A DNA stretch of 64,000 nucleotides from an uncultured Acetatifactor sp. (GCA_910583845.1 CAJUAB010000016.1:59238-123237), one strand, 5' to 3'; numbered from the stretch's first letter, positions 17,530 through 26,629 are shown. The notes: generated by a model not told the origin, from the letters alone. Numbers and translations are program-made.

Positions 17530-19332
17530 ATGAAAAAGAAGTGGCTGAAAGGCATGGCAATGCTGCTGTCAACGGCGTTGCTGATCACTTTGCCGGGAAT
17601 GCCGGTAAAAGCGGACAATGTGACGGAGGACGGACTGGTGAAGGTGACAGAGGCTGCGGAACAGATTGTCAGATCTGTTTCCGGGGGAGACGCGGAAATC
17701 CTATATACGGCACCAGGAATGGAGTGGGTGGATATCTGGAGTCTGCGGATGAAACAGCCTGAAGGATTTGTGGCAGATGATGCCCATCAGTATGGATTTG
17801 AAGTCGAAATGAGCAGAGATGGTCTGGATATTGGGTACTGGACATCTGAGGCATACTCGGAAGTGGAATTCAGCGTATACTATGATCTGACAGTAAGCGG
17901 AACTTATACATATGTTGGCTATTTCACCGAGGATGGCAGCCGGATCAGCGAGACGGTGACGCTGGAGAGGGAGTACACAGCGCCCGCGGATAAAATCGGA
18001 ACAACCACTGCCACATGGCATGACGGCAGCATACCGGTCATCAGCTTCCCGGAAGTGCCACATGCGGGTTGCTATCTCATAAGCAGGGTAAAGGATGGTA
18101 TCGGACAGGGCGGTACATATTGGAGAGCCAGCTCTTTTGAGAGACACGAGGACGGTACGCTCTGGACGGATGAGTATCAAAGCAGGGATATATTGAAGGC
18201 AGGTTCCGGTGAGTATCAGGTAACCGTCCAGGCCATCAGCGAGAATGTTCTGCTCTACGCCAATGGGGATGCGGGCCCTCTGTCCGAGTCCTTCGTCTTT
18301 GACGGCGTGTTTGGAAAAATCTCCACCGGGGACATAGCGCAGGTCAAGGAAGGACTGGCCAACGAGAAGGTGACAGAGATTGAATACAATCTGCCGGAGG
18401 GGACGCAGGTCAGCGAGTCGGATCAGGCGGAAATCTTCTCGGCCCTTAAGGGCAAGGATAAGTCCCTTACGCTTTCCTTCCGGAATGAAGACTATACCAC
18501 GGGATATCAGTGGACCTTTGACGGGACAGAGATCGTGGATGATACCAAAACCATGAATTTCCAGATTATTGTGGATGCCAATGTACAGGAGGTCATTGAC
18601 TGCGTGGATACCAGCAAACTGAATGAGGTGGATCTGGCCTTTCTGCATGAGGGCGAGCTGCCGGGCCGCGCCACAGTCACAGTCAATCTGGGGGGCAGGC
18701 TGGGAGGCGCAGAGACCGCTCATCTGTACTATTATAATCCGGAGACCAGACAGCTGGAAATCGTAGCGGAGAACCTTGCGGTGGTGAACGGTCAGGTGGC
18801 ATTTCCCATGAGCCATTGCTCCAATTATATCCTGACGGCGGAAATGCTGAAAGATCTGATTCCTGACAGAGAGCCGGAAAAACCGGAGACAAAGCCCGAT
18901 CCGAAACCGGATACAGGCAGCAATCAGCCTGTCGCTGTCCAGGCGCAGATCAATCCGCAGCCGGTATTTACATCGGTAGTCAGTTATGTGGTTGAACCCG
19001 GGGACACGCTGAAAAAAATAGCGGCAAAATTTTTTGGAAGCAGGGATTACTGGACAAAAATATATGAGGACAACGCGGGCAGTATCGCTGATCCCAATCG
19101 GATATATCCCGGGCAGGTGTTGTTTATCTGTCTGACGGAAAATCCGGCGGAAGAAAAAGACGTTGCGGCAGGAGAGATCTATATGGTGCAGCCTGGGGAC
19201 AGCCTGTGGAAAATAGCTAAAAAAGTTTACGGCAAGGGTCTGCTGTATGTTAGAATTTACGAGGCCAACAGAGAAGTTATAGGAAATCCCAGGAGTCTTC
19301 GGGTGGGACAGAAGATTGTTCTGCCGCAGTGA
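17530..19332 (+). CDS. Secreted protein with two C-terminal LysM domains
   Basis: A 600-residue protein with a clear signal peptide (MKKKWLKG, then a hydrophobic run ending PVKA). The central 450 residues are beta-rich and unassigned. A proline/lysine linker (EPEKPETKPDPKPDTG) leads to two LysM modules starting near residues 482 (VVEPGDTLKKIAAKFFG) and 550 (MVQPGDSLWKIAKKVYG). LysM binds N-acetylglucosamine polymers, so the protein should be held in the cell wall. The ATG at 17530 follows GGAAAGGAAG and gives a standard signal peptide. It is the first gene after the tad genes and could be an accessory surface protein of the pilus. Confidence 0.82.
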   Translation: MKKKWLKGMAMLLSTALLITLPGMPVKADNVTEDGLVKVTEAAEQIVRSVSGGDAEILYTAPGMEWVDIWSLRMKQPEGFVADDAHQYGFEVEMSRDGLDIGYWTSEAYSEVEFSVYYDLTVSGTYTYVGYFTEDGSRISETVTLEREYTAPADKIGTTTATWHDGSIPVISFPEVPHAGCYLISRVKDGIGQGGTYWRASSFERHEDGTLWTDEYQSRDILKAGSGEYQVTVQAISENVLLYANGDAGPLSESFVFDGVFGKISTGDIAQVKEGLANEKVTEIEYNLPEGTQVSESDQAEIFSALKGKDKSLTLSFRNEDYTTGYQWTFDGTEIVDDTKTMNFQIIVDANVQEVIDCVDTSKLNEVDLAFLHEGELPGRATVTVNLGGRLGGAETAHLYYYNPETRQLEIVAENLAVVNGQVAFPMSHCSNYILTAEMLKDLIPDREPEKPETKPDPKPDTGSNQPVAVQAQINPQPVFTSVVSYVVEPGDTLKKIAAKFFGSRDYWTKIYEDNAGSIADPNRIYPGQVLFICLTENPAEEKDVAAGEIYMVQPGDSLWKIAKKVYGKGLLYVRIYEANREVIGNPRSLRVGQKIVLPQ

Positions 19333-19443
19333 CCGTGTTTTTTGCAAAAGTATAATCTCCGTTTTTTGGTACACACTACCTGCTATACAATTCTGTGCCT
19401 CAAAGGCTGCGGAATCCAAATCCAGGAAAAGGAGTGTACAAAA

Positions 19444-19878
19444 ATGATAGAGGACGATACAATCAAACTGCTCAGGGAGTGTAATGCGGGGGTCAAGATG
19501 GGCATATCCTCGCTGGATGACGTGATGGATCATGTGAGGGACCAGAATCTGAAAAACCTGCTGATCCAGAGCAAGGAGACACATTCCAGGCTGGGAAGCG
19601 AGACCCATCAGTACCTGATGAAATGCCAGGACGACGGCAAGGAGCCGGGAGCCATGGCCAAGATGATGTCCTGGATGAAGACCAATATGAAGCTGGCAGG
19701 CGATGATTCAGACCGGGTGGTGGCTGACCTGGTGACGGACGGCTGCAACATGGGCGTAAAGTTTCTGTACAAATATCTGCACCAGTATCCGGCGGCCGAC
19801 GAGGACTGCAAGAAGCTGACGGAAAAGATCATCCGCGCGGAGGAGTCGCTGGTCAAGGATCTTCGGGAGTATCTGTGA
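19444..19878 (+). CDS. Hypothetical four-helix-bundle protein
   Basis: This 144-residue, almost wholly helical, soluble protein has heptad-like segments such as TIKLLRECNAGVKMGISSLDDV and SKETHSRLGSETHQYL. Length and helix spacing resemble ferritin-like/DUF2383-type bundles, but a full set of metal ligands (paired ExxH) is not clear, so no enzymatic role is assigned. AAAAGGAG lies 9 bases before the ATG. It stands between the LysM gene and a strong terminator, so it may be the last gene of the preceding transcript. Confidence 0.6.
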   Translation: MIEDDTIKLLRECNAGVKMGISSLDDVMDHVRDQNLKNLLIQSKETHSRLGSETHQYLMKCQDDGKEPGAMAKMMSWMKTNMKLAGDDSDRVVADLVTDGCNMGVKFLYKYLHQYPAADEDCKKLTEKIIRAEESLVKDLREYL

Positions 19879-19993
19879 GGAACTGCCTATAGATTATCTT
19901 GCGGCTGTTCCGAAGGATGCGGACATGCAAAGTATCTTTTATAATGCGGCGGCACGGTGAGAAGCTGTGCCGCCGCCACAAGAGCCCGCCGCC

Positions 19994-20016
19994 GCCGCAA
20001 ATTCTGCGGCTTTTTT
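19994..20016 (+). terminator. Rho-independent terminator
   Basis: The hairpin GCCGC-AAATTCT-GCGGC is followed by TTTTTT. A second GC-rich hairpin, with arms GCGGCGGCAC and GTGCCGCCGC, lies about 30-50 bases upstream. It closes transcription after the four-helix protein gene. Confidence 0.75.
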
Positions 20017-20025
20017 CGATAGTCG

Positions 20026-20054
20026 TTGACAATCCGGGAAAAGTTGCTTATACT
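20026..20054 (+). promoter_or_regulatory. Sigma-A promoter
   Basis: A perfect -35 TTGACA at 20026-20031 and a near-consensus -10 TATACT at 20049-20054 are separated by 17 bases. It lies right after the terminator and 41 bp before the start of the HExxH protein gene. Confidence 0.8.
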
Positions 20055-20094
20055 GAATACAGGAATATTCTGGTTGGAAAGGATGTGAGGTCTG

Positions 20095-20631
20095 ATGGGA
20101 CTTAGCGTTATGGGAGTCGGCAGTATGCCCTATGGTACGGGTTACGGTATGTATGCCTCTGTCAGCGGCGCGACAGGCAGTGCAGAAGGAGTGAAGCGCA
20201 TGCTCCCTGTGGGGGCTGTGAGTTCTGCGGAGGGCGTCAGGGGCGTCGAGGACAGCCGTGCGGCCAAGAGAGTGGGCAGGGCGGAGTGCCAGACCTGTAA
20301 ATCAAGAAAGTATAAAGACGGTTCCGACGAGATGGTGAGTTTCAAGTCGGCAACCCATCTCTCGCCTCAGGCGGCGGGATCGGCGGTGATGGCCCATGAG
20401 CAGGAGCATGTCTCCAACGCCTACAAAAAGGCGGCGCTGAATGACGGCAAGGTATTGCAGGCCAGCGTACAGCTGCATATGGGCGTGTGCCCGGAGTGCG
20501 GGCGCAGCTATGTGGCGGGCGGTACCACCAGCACCAAGATTCAATATAACGAGGACAATCCCTACGAGAAGAACGCAAAATCTCTCCAGGCGGAAGCCTT
20601 CAAGGGCAACAATGTGGATGTGGCAGTGTAA
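20095..20631 (+). CDS. Small HExxH-motif protein with CxxC pairs (putative metalloprotease-like)
   Basis: This 178-residue protein has a Gly/Ser/Ala-rich N-terminal 60 residues. A CQTCKSRKY motif, AHEQEHV (an HExxH zinc signature, residues about 102-106) and a second CPECGRSYVAGG pair follow. The arrangement recalls SprA-related/CJM1_0395-type putative metalloproteases, but similarity is limited to the motif. There is no signal peptide. It has its own consensus promoter and a downstream terminator, so it is monocistronic. It directly precedes the MotA/MotB-like pair but is insulated from it by a terminator. Confidence 0.65.
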   Translation: MGLSVMGVGSMPYGTGYGMYASVSGATGSAEGVKRMLPVGAVSSAEGVRGVEDSRAAKRVGRAECQTCKSRKYKDGSDEMVSFKSATHLSPQAAGSAVMAHEQEHVSNAYKKAALNDGKVLQASVQLHMGVCPECGRSYVAGGTTSTKIQYNEDNPYEKNAKSLQAEAFKGNNVDVAV

Positions 20632-20658
20632 CTCCAGGGTCTTATTTAAAAGAATCAG

Positions 20659-20697
20659 GGTCTATATGTGACGGAAATGTTACATATAGACCTTTTT
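20659..20697 (+). terminator. Rho-independent terminator
   Basis: Arms GGTCTATATGT and ACATATAGACC enclose a 12-base loop and are followed by TTTTT. It lies 28 bp after the HExxH gene stop. Confidence 0.85.
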
Positions 20698-20853
20698 CAT
20701 TAAAATGTATGAACAACTTCTAAATTTTCATTAAGATTGCCGCCTGTTACTTGTGGCAAAAAAAGGAATATGCTAAAATGCACGTATCAGGGAAAAATAA
20801 GAAAAATATTTTGTATACACCCTTCTGGATGGAGGGGGAATGGAGGAGAACCA

Positions 20854-22005
20854 ATGAAAAACAGAATGTATTATTTGCTTTTGCCGGTATACCTGTTTGT
20901 GGTGGGCTTTGTGCTGGTCGTAAACGGGGTGTTTACCGGACAGGTCACATCCGTCAGCAACCTGGTGATCAACCTGATGTTCCTGCTGCTGATCGGTATT
21001 CTGTTTCTGATTTCCTTTTCCAGCTTTTTCCGCCTGAACCGCATGACGGACAAGCTGCTGGGCGAGGCGGACAGGATCTACAAGGCCTATGACGGCGGCG
21101 ACCATAAACTGTGGGAGACCTACCGCACCAAGAGCAAGGTTTTTGAGGATGAAGTGCTGGACGAGGCATTTTACCGTTACCAGAAGAAAATGAACAGCTT
21201 CCAGACCAGGCACGGTCTGATGGGGCGCTGCGAGATCGAGGATTATCTCAATGAGGACATGCTGAACCAGGTGGGCATGAATTATTACAATTCCGCTATC
21301 TCCGGCACGATGACGGGTCTGGGCATCCTGGGTACCTTTATCGGTCTGTCCATCGGCCTGGGCTCCTTCAACGGCAACGATATCTATACCATTTCGGACA
21401 ATGTGGGGCCTTTGCTGGACGGCATGAAGGTGGCGTTCCACACTTCGGTGTACGGCATTCTGTTTTCTCTGGTATTCCAGTTTGCCTACCGCAGCCTGAT
21501 GGCGGATGCCTATGACAAGCTGCAGGAGTTTCTGGCGGCTTTCCGGGAGTGTGTGGAGCCGACGGTGCGTGGCACGGATGAGAATGCCAAGGCCATGCTG
21601 GTCTACCAGGCCAATATGGCCAATTCCATGAAACAGATGACGGAGCTTCTGAAGGGAGAGGCCCGGGATCAGGCGGAGAGCCTGGACCGGATGGCGCAGC
21701 GGTTTGCTGCCAGAATGGAGGAGGCTCTGGGGGCCGACTTTGACAGGCTGGGCCAGGTACTGCAAAGGGCATGTAAGGCCCAGGAGGGGTATGCCGATAA
21801 TTACCGCAGCATGGCGGATACCACCAAAGAACTGCTGCTGGCCAACCGCGCGTTACAGAAAGCGCTGGAGGAGACCATGGACAGACAGGAGACCATGGCC
21901 CGGCAGCTTTCGGAGCAGGCGGAGCGGATCGACGCGACCTGCAACACCATCAATGAAGAACTCAGCAATCAGCTGTACGCCTATGCGGAGACCCATGATA
22001 TGTAA
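20854..22005 (+). CDS. MotA/TolQ/ExbB-like proton-channel protein with long coiled tail (ZorA-like)
   Basis: A 383-residue membrane protein with two N-terminal helices (YYLLLPVYLFVVGFVLVV and NLMFLLLIGILFLISF). A MotA/TolQ-type channel region follows, SGTMTGLGILGTFIGLSIGL and MKVAFHTSVYGILFSLVF (about residues 145-215). The last 170 residues are a soluble helical tail rich in Gln, Glu, Ala and Met. Such proteins form the pentameric part of ion-driven motors, with a MotB-like partner encoded next. A long cytoplasmic tail is the feature that separates ZorA-type from flagellar MotA. GGAGGAG sits 5 bases before the ATG at 20854. Confidence 0.78.
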   Translation: MKNRMYYLLLPVYLFVVGFVLVVNGVFTGQVTSVSNLVINLMFLLLIGILFLISFSSFFRLNRMTDKLLGEADRIYKAYDGGDHKLWETYRTKSKVFEDEVLDEAFYRYQKKMNSFQTRHGLMGRCEIEDYLNEDMLNQVGMNYYNSAISGTMTGLGILGTFIGLSIGLGSFNGNDIYTISDNVGPLLDGMKVAFHTSVYGILFSLVFQFAYRSLMADAYDKLQEFLAAFRECVEPTVRGTDENAKAMLVYQANMANSMKQMTELLKGEARDQAESLDRMAQRFAARMEEALGADFDRLGQVLQRACKAQEGYADNYRSMADTTKELLLANRALQKALEETMDRQETMARQLSEQAERIDATCNTINEELSNQLYAYAETHDM

Positions 22006-22036
22006 AGATATTCCAGAGAAAGGGTGTGAGAGAAAG

Positions 22037-22990
22037 TTGACAAGAAGATATCGGAAGAGAGGGGCATTTGAGGAACCCAGCTACTGGCAGTCCTACTCGG
22101 ATATGATGGCCGCCCTGTTGTTGATCTTTATCCTGATCATTGCCATTACGCTGGCGATTTACAAGCAGAAGACAACGGATCTGGAGCAGACCCAGATAGA
22201 ACTCAACGCGGCGAAGCAAAAGCTGGATGTAGCCTCCGAGGAGCTGGAACTGGCTAAGATAGATCTGGAAAATTATCGCAGCGAGATCGAGGCCTCCAAG
22301 CATGATCTGGAAGATTCTCTGTTAAAGCTCCAGGAGGCTTACGACGCGGCGGCCATGACCAAGGAGCAGCTGGCGGCGGCTTATCTGGAAATCGACGAGG
22401 CCAGAGGGGAACTGGAGTCCACCCGGAGCCAGCTCCAGGATATTGTGGGGGTGAGGACGGATATTATCGGACAGCTGCAATCCAGATTCAACAATTCCAG
22501 CATGAAGGTGGACGCGCAGAACGGTTCCATCAGTTTCTCATCGGATGTGCTGTTCAAGTATGGCAGCGCCAACCTGACGGAAGAGAGCAAGGCTACGCTG
22601 ACAGAGATCATCCCCATGTACCTGGACGTGCTGCTGCAGGACCAGTTCCGGGACTATATCGCGGAAATTATCATTGAGGGCCACACGGATACTTCCGGCA
22701 GTTATCAGCACAATATGGATCTGTCATCGGAGCGGGCCAGCTCGGTGGCCAGATATATACTGAACCCCGACAACGGTCTGAGCGAGGCCAAAGTCGGGCA
22801 GCTGCAGTCCATGCTGACGATCAACGGCCGCTCCTACAGCAGTCCCATTTATGAAGCGGGAACCGGGGAGATCGACATGGCGGCGTCCCGGCGTGTGGAG
22901 ATCAAATTCCGTCTGAAAGAGGATGAACTGATACAGAGAATTACGGAAATATTATCCCAGCAGACTCCGCCCGTTCAGAATCCACAGTAA
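22037..22990 (+). CDS. MotB/OmpA-like protein, partner of the MotA-like channel (ZorB-like)
   Basis: The N-terminal cytoplasmic peptide is followed by YWQSYSDMMAALLLIFILII, the MotB/ZorB-type single helix with the conserved Asp (SDMM). A long coiled coil of about 110 residues and a C-terminal OmpA peptidoglycan-binding domain come next (IIIEGHTDTSGSYQHN, LSSERASSVARYIL). It should anchor the channel to the cell wall. The start is uncertain: a TTG at 22037 has a GTGAG-type site 7 bases upstream, while an in-frame ATG at 21995 overlaps the preceding gene. It is probably coupled to the MotA-like gene. No motor partner genes such as zorC, zorD or zorE are nearby. Confidence 0.8.
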   Translation: MTRRYRKRGAFEEPSYWQSYSDMMAALLLIFILIIAITLAIYKQKTTDLEQTQIELNAAKQKLDVASEELELAKIDLENYRSEIEASKHDLEDSLLKLQEAYDAAAMTKEQLAAAYLEIDEARGELESTRSQLQDIVGVRTDIIGQLQSRFNNSSMKVDAQNGSISFSSDVLFKYGSANLTEESKATLTEIIPMYLDVLLQDQFRDYIAEIIIEGHTDTSGSYQHNMDLSSERASSVARYILNPDNGLSEAKVGQLQSMLTINGRSYSSPIYEAGTGEIDMAASRRVEIKFRLKEDELIQRITEILSQQTPPVQNPQ

Positions 22991-23473
22991 ATCAGGGCGG
23001 TATTCCGGAGCGTGTTTGAAAAATGCTTTCCGCCAGATGTGCGTCACAGCTTGTGGGAGATTTGTACAAAATGATGCCGTATAGTGTGTTATATAACCTG
23101 AGTTCGGCGCAAATATCACACAAAGGGGATGTGCAGATGGCGGGAATGATGTTTAAACAAGCTCTAGAAATAGAGTGAAAGAATGATTATAATACAATAG
23201 AGAACATGAATTTTATTGCATTCTGGAGGACACGCCTGTCATATATATTTTATGACAGGCGTGATAACAGTCAATATGACATGCATATACATAAAAAGAG
23301 CAGAGAAACAGGGCATTCTGACAAGGATCTGAAATGACAGGAATGTGTAGGAAAAGGTGTCAGAAACCTTCCGGATGTCCGGGGGGTGCAGGGATTGGGA
23401 GATCATCAGATCTCCAGATCATCAGATCTCCAGATCATCAGATCTGATAGTCTCTGACAGGAGGAGAGATTCA
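22991..23473. other. Non-coding gap with hairpin and 16-bp tandem repeats
   Basis: No supportable gene lies here. A perfect 13-bp-arm hairpin (CACGCCTGTCATA and its complement) sits at 23231-23263 without a T-run. A TATAAT at 23188-23193 has no good -35. At 23400-23445 a 16-bp unit AGATCATCAGATCTCC is repeated almost three times just before the LUD gene ribosome binding site. The tract may belong to the 5' leader of the LUD gene. Confidence 0.5.
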
Positions 23474-24112
23474 ATGGACGAAAACAGGCAAAAAAGAAAT
23501 GAACTTCTGGCGGCCACAGTCATCAAGGGCCTGGAGAGCCGCAATATGAAAGGTTACTATGCCGCCACCAAAGAGCAGGCTCTGCAAATGGCCCTGGAAC
23601 TGATCCCCCAGGGCAGCAGCGTGGGCTGGGGCGGCTCCATGAGCATTCAGGAGATCGGCCTTAAGCAGGCTGTGACAGAGGGCAATTATTGTGTGTACAA
23701 TCGTGATGCCGCCCGGACCCCCGAGGAAAAGCGCAGGATCGAACTGGCCATCTACGACGCGGATTATTTTCTCACCAGCAGCAACGCGGTGACGGAGGAC
23801 GGGATTCTGGTCAATATAGACGGCAATTCCAACAGGGTGTCGGCCATTGCCTACGGCCCCAGACATGTGCTTATGATCGTGGGAATGAACAAGATCTGCA
23901 AGGATGTGGACGCGGCGGTGTACCGGGCCCGGAACGAAGCGGCGCCCTGTAATACCCAGCGGTTTCCCATCAAGACCCCCTGCAAGGTGACAGGGTCCTG
24001 TGCAGACTGCAAATCGCCTGACACGATCTGCTGTCAGTTCCTGACAACACGTTTTTCCAGGCACACCGGGAGGATTCAGGTAATTCTGGTGGGGGAGAAT
24101 ATCGGTTTTTAG
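23474..24112 (+). CDS. LUD domain (LutC/YkgG-like) protein
   Basis: The 212-residue protein matches the LUD domain, a fold used in lactate-utilisation proteins LutB/LutC and in many stand-alone proteins of unknown substrate. Conserved features include SVGWGGSMSIQEIGL, a DYFLTSSNAVTEDG segment, NIDGNSNRVSAIAYGP and a Cys-rich C-terminus (CKVTGSCADCKSPDTICC) that could hold a metal or Fe-S centre. No lutA or lutB gene is adjacent, so it is a stand-alone member. AGGAGGAG lies about 8 bases before the ATG. Confidence 0.82.
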   Translation: MDENRQKRNELLAATVIKGLESRNMKGYYAATKEQALQMALELIPQGSSVGWGGSMSIQEIGLKQAVTEGNYCVYNRDAARTPEEKRRIELAIYDADYFLTSSNAVTEDGILVNIDGNSNRVSAIAYGPRHVLMIVGMNKICKDVDAAVYRARNEAAPCNTQRFPIKTPCKVTGSCADCKSPDTICCQFLTTRFSRHTGRIQVILVGENIGF

Positions 24113-24215
24113 CCCGGAATTTATTGCTTATATCTTAATAATTTCTTTCGTTTTTCCTTCGGTCGTACTTTAGAAAGGACTGCTATGCTATAGTCCGATG
24201 GAAGGAGAATACGCA

Positions 24216-25358
24216 ATGAAGATCTTGATTTTGACCGGAAAGTTTGGTATGGGGCATTGGAGCGCCGCACAGTCCCTGCGGCAGCAGCTGCTGGGCCGCC
24301 ATCCCGACGCGTCGGTGGAAGTGGTGGATTTCCCGGCCTATGCCCTGCCCAATTTTTCCGGTGTTCTGTATAAATTTTTCAATCTGATGGTTACCCATGG
24401 AAGACATATCTTCAATATGTATTACCGGATTTCCGGCAAGGGGCATCCCGATGCCCATCCGCCCTTTGAAGGGATGTTTCTGGAGCGTCTGACACAGCTG
24501 CTCTTTGCGCAGCGTCCGGATATGGTGATTGCCACGCATCCGCTGTGCGCGCAGCTGGCTTCGAGGCTAAAGGATAGGATCGGGGGGAATATACCGGCCT
24601 GCGCGGAGAAAGAGGGTTCGCTGGATTTTTCTCTGGTGACCTGCGTCACGGATGTGAGCACACACCCGGAATGGATAAACCGCAATACGGACTGCTATCT
24701 GGTGCCCAGCGGAGAAATTCGCCGGAGCATGGAGAAAAGGGGGATAGATCCCACGCTGATCTGTGTCACAGGCATTCCGGTCAGAGATGAGTTCCGGCAA
24801 CTGACCGTCAGCGGTGAGGGCAGGGCGCTTTGCAGCGATGACAGAAGGAGGGAACTGCTGATTATGGGAGGCGGGCTGGGACTGCTTCCGAAGGACAATG
24901 CCTTTTACGAGGCTTTAAGCAGGATTCCCCATACCCACACCACTATTATCACGGGCCGCAACAAAAGGCTATATAAGCGCCTGCGGGGCAGATGGGAGAA
25001 TATTCAGGTGGAGGGGTATGTGGGCCAGGTGTGGGATTACATGGCAAGGGCGGATCTGATCGTCTCCAAACCCGGCGGTATCACTCTGTTTGAGGCGATC
25101 TTTGCCAGGGTTCCCGTCCTCTCCTGGCCCCCGACCCTGCAAAATGAACGCAATAACGCCAGATGGATGGTGGAAAAAGGCATTGGATGGGTGGCCGGTT
25201 CGGAGAACTGCGCCGGGGAGATCCAGGAGATTCTGCTGGACAAAGGGCGCTTATCGTCCGCGGCCTATCACATGGAATGTCTCAGAAGGCAGCTGCAGGC
25301 GGGAACATTCGACCGGATGATGGACGCGGTGTACAGGGAAAGGCGTATTACGGCATAG
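24216..25358 (+). CDS. UgtP/MGDG synthase-like glycosyltransferase
   Basis: The 380-residue protein matches the diacylglycerol glycosyltransferase group (GT28). It starts with an MGDG_synth-type domain (KFGMGHWSAAQSLRQQL, about 10-170). The nucleotide-sugar C-terminal half contains IMGGGLGLL and the donor-binding SKPGGITLFEAIFARVPVLSW. These enzymes transfer hexose from a UDP-sugar to diacylglycerol to make membrane glycolipids or lipoteichoic-acid anchors. The ATG at 24216 follows GAAGGAGA. The next gene, a membrane protein of the UPF0104 group, starts 60 bp downstream and may act on the same lipids. Confidence 0.85.
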   Translation: MKILILTGKFGMGHWSAAQSLRQQLLGRHPDASVEVVDFPAYALPNFSGVLYKFFNLMVTHGRHIFNMYYRISGKGHPDAHPPFEGMFLERLTQLLFAQRPDMVIATHPLCAQLASRLKDRIGGNIPACAEKEGSLDFSLVTCVTDVSTHPEWINRNTDCYLVPSGEIRRSMEKRGIDPTLICVTGIPVRDEFRQLTVSGEGRALCSDDRRRELLIMGGGLGLLPKDNAFYEALSRIPHTHTTIITGRNKRLYKRLRGRWENIQVEGYVGQVWDYMARADLIVSKPGGITLFEAIFARVPVLSWPPTLQNERNNARWMVEKGIGWVAGSENCAGEIQEILLDKGRLSSAAYHMECLRRQLQAGTFDRMMDAVYRERRITA

Positions 25359-25418
25359 GAGCGGCATATCGGCGGCCTGAGCGGAGTGATGCAGCGGTAT
25401 GAGGGAAAGAGGCAAGGT

Positions 25419-26507
25419 ATGATACAGGGTAAGAAGAAATATATGGGCGGCGTATTCCTGGCGGTCATGATGATTATAACCGGATCGATCCTTTTCCGGG
25501 GACAGTCCATGGGTCTGCTGTGGGAGAGTCTGAAACGGGTTCAGATTCCCTTTCTTTTCGGAGGACTCCTTCTGATGCTGGGCTATGTGGGCTGTGAGGC
25601 CATGTGTACCCGGCAGATCATGAAGCGGCTGGGCCACCGGGTTCCCTACCGGCGGTGTCTGGGATATTCCTTCGTGGGATTTTATGTGAGTTCGATCACA
25701 CCGTCCGCCACAGGAGGACAGCCCGCTCAGATTTACTGCATGAGTCGGGACCGGATACCTGTCGCCCATGGGACGCTGAATATGATGTTGATCGCGGCCT
25801 GCTATCAGACCGCCACTCTGATCTGGGGCGGAGGCATATGGCTGCTTTTCCCGGGAACCGGGGAATTTCAGGGGAGTATGGGCCTGCTGCTGGGTTATGG
25901 AGCGGGAGTGATGGTTCTGCTCACCCTGGGCATGGGACTGGTGATGTTTCTGCCCGGGGTGTCCCGGCGGATCTGTGCCGGGATTCTGAGGTTTGCGGAA
26001 AGGCTTCATCTGCTGCGGAATCCGGCAGCCACAGAGGAGAGGCTGGAACGGCAGCTTACGGAGTATGCCGGAGGCGCTGCCTGTATAAAGGCGAATCCCG
26101 GATTGGCTTTGCAGGTTCTGTTTCTCTGTCTTGTTCAGCTGGGGATGCTGTTTTCCGTACCCTGGACGGTGTATCTTGCCTTCGGGCTTCACGGATATGG
26201 CTGGATTCAGATAGCAGGGCTCCAGGCGTTGCTCACCCTGGCGGTCAGCAATCTGCCCCTGCCCGGCGCTGTGGGACCTGCGGAGGGGGGCTTTGTGGCG
26301 GCTTTTACCGCCGTGTTCGGAGCCGCCACGGTCACTCCGGCCATGCTGGTCTCCAGGGGGATCAGTTTTTATGCTTTCCTGCTGATCAGTTTTCTGGTTT
26401 CCATGGCGGTGCATCTGCGGCACAGGGAAAGAGGCACCGGGCGGTGCTGTGGAAAAACGGATTTGAAGACGCGTGAGATTTCGGGGCTGCTGCATGATAA
26501 GATGTAG
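25419..26507 (+). CDS. UPF0104 / MprF-like flippase-domain membrane protein
   Basis: A 362-residue polytopic membrane protein with eight or so hydrophobic segments matches the lysylphosphatidylglycerol synthase transmembrane (UPF0104) family. Typical motifs are FVGFYVSSITPSATGGQPAQ and LPLPGAVGPAEGGF. Homologues flip aminoacylated or glycosylated lipids or bear no known activity. The cytosolic aminoacyl-transferase half of MprF is absent. The start at 25419 is preferred because AGAGG lies 6 bases upstream; GTG 25386 and ATG 25389 are in frame but badly spaced. It is likely co-transcribed with the glycosyltransferase and ends inside a terminator. Confidence 0.8.
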   Translation: MIQGKKKYMGGVFLAVMMIITGSILFRGQSMGLLWESLKRVQIPFLFGGLLLMLGYVGCEAMCTRQIMKRLGHRVPYRRCLGYSFVGFYVSSITPSATGGQPAQIYCMSRDRIPVAHGTLNMMLIAACYQTATLIWGGGIWLLFPGTGEFQGSMGLLLGYGAGVMVLLTLGMGLVMFLPGVSRRICAGILRFAERLHLLRNPAATEERLERQLTEYAGGAACIKANPGLALQVLFLCLVQLGMLFSVPWTVYLAFGLHGYGWIQIAGLQALLTLAVSNLPLPGAVGPAEGGFVAAFTAVFGAATVTPAMLVSRGISFYAFLLISFLVSMAVHLRHRERGTGRCCGKTDLKTREISGLLHDKM

Positions 26508-26517
26508 CAGCTTTTTT
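26486..26517 (+). terminator. Rho-independent terminator overlapping the gene end
   Basis: Arms GCTGCTGCAT and ATGTAGCAGC with a T6 tract. The stop codon of the membrane protein gene lies inside the 3' arm. Confidence 0.8.
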
Positions 26518-26538
26518 GACAATAGCGGCAAAAATGGA

Positions 26539-26567
26539 TTGATTTAAGAGTGGAAAGCAGATATAGT
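26539..26567 (+). promoter_or_regulatory. Putative sigma-A promoter for the GH43-like gene
   Basis: TTGATT at 26539-26544 and TATAGT at 26562-26567 are spaced by 17 bases, 63 bp before the GH43-like start and just after a terminator. Confidence 0.6.
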
Positions 26568-26629
26568 ATAACCATAGAGACCCGTATGTGCCGGAGAGAG
26601 CGGCAGAAGGCGGGGGAGGGAGAGAAACT

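Noticed and set aside
17701..19608. A 635-codon open frame antisense to the LysM gene
   Set aside because: It has no family signature and no ribosome site, and the opposite strand carries a well-supported signal-peptide and LysM protein. It is a composition artefact.
20854..22990. A complete Zorya defence system
   Set aside because: Only the channel pair is present. No ZorC, helicase-like ZorD or nuclease-like ZorE is encoded within the flanking genes.
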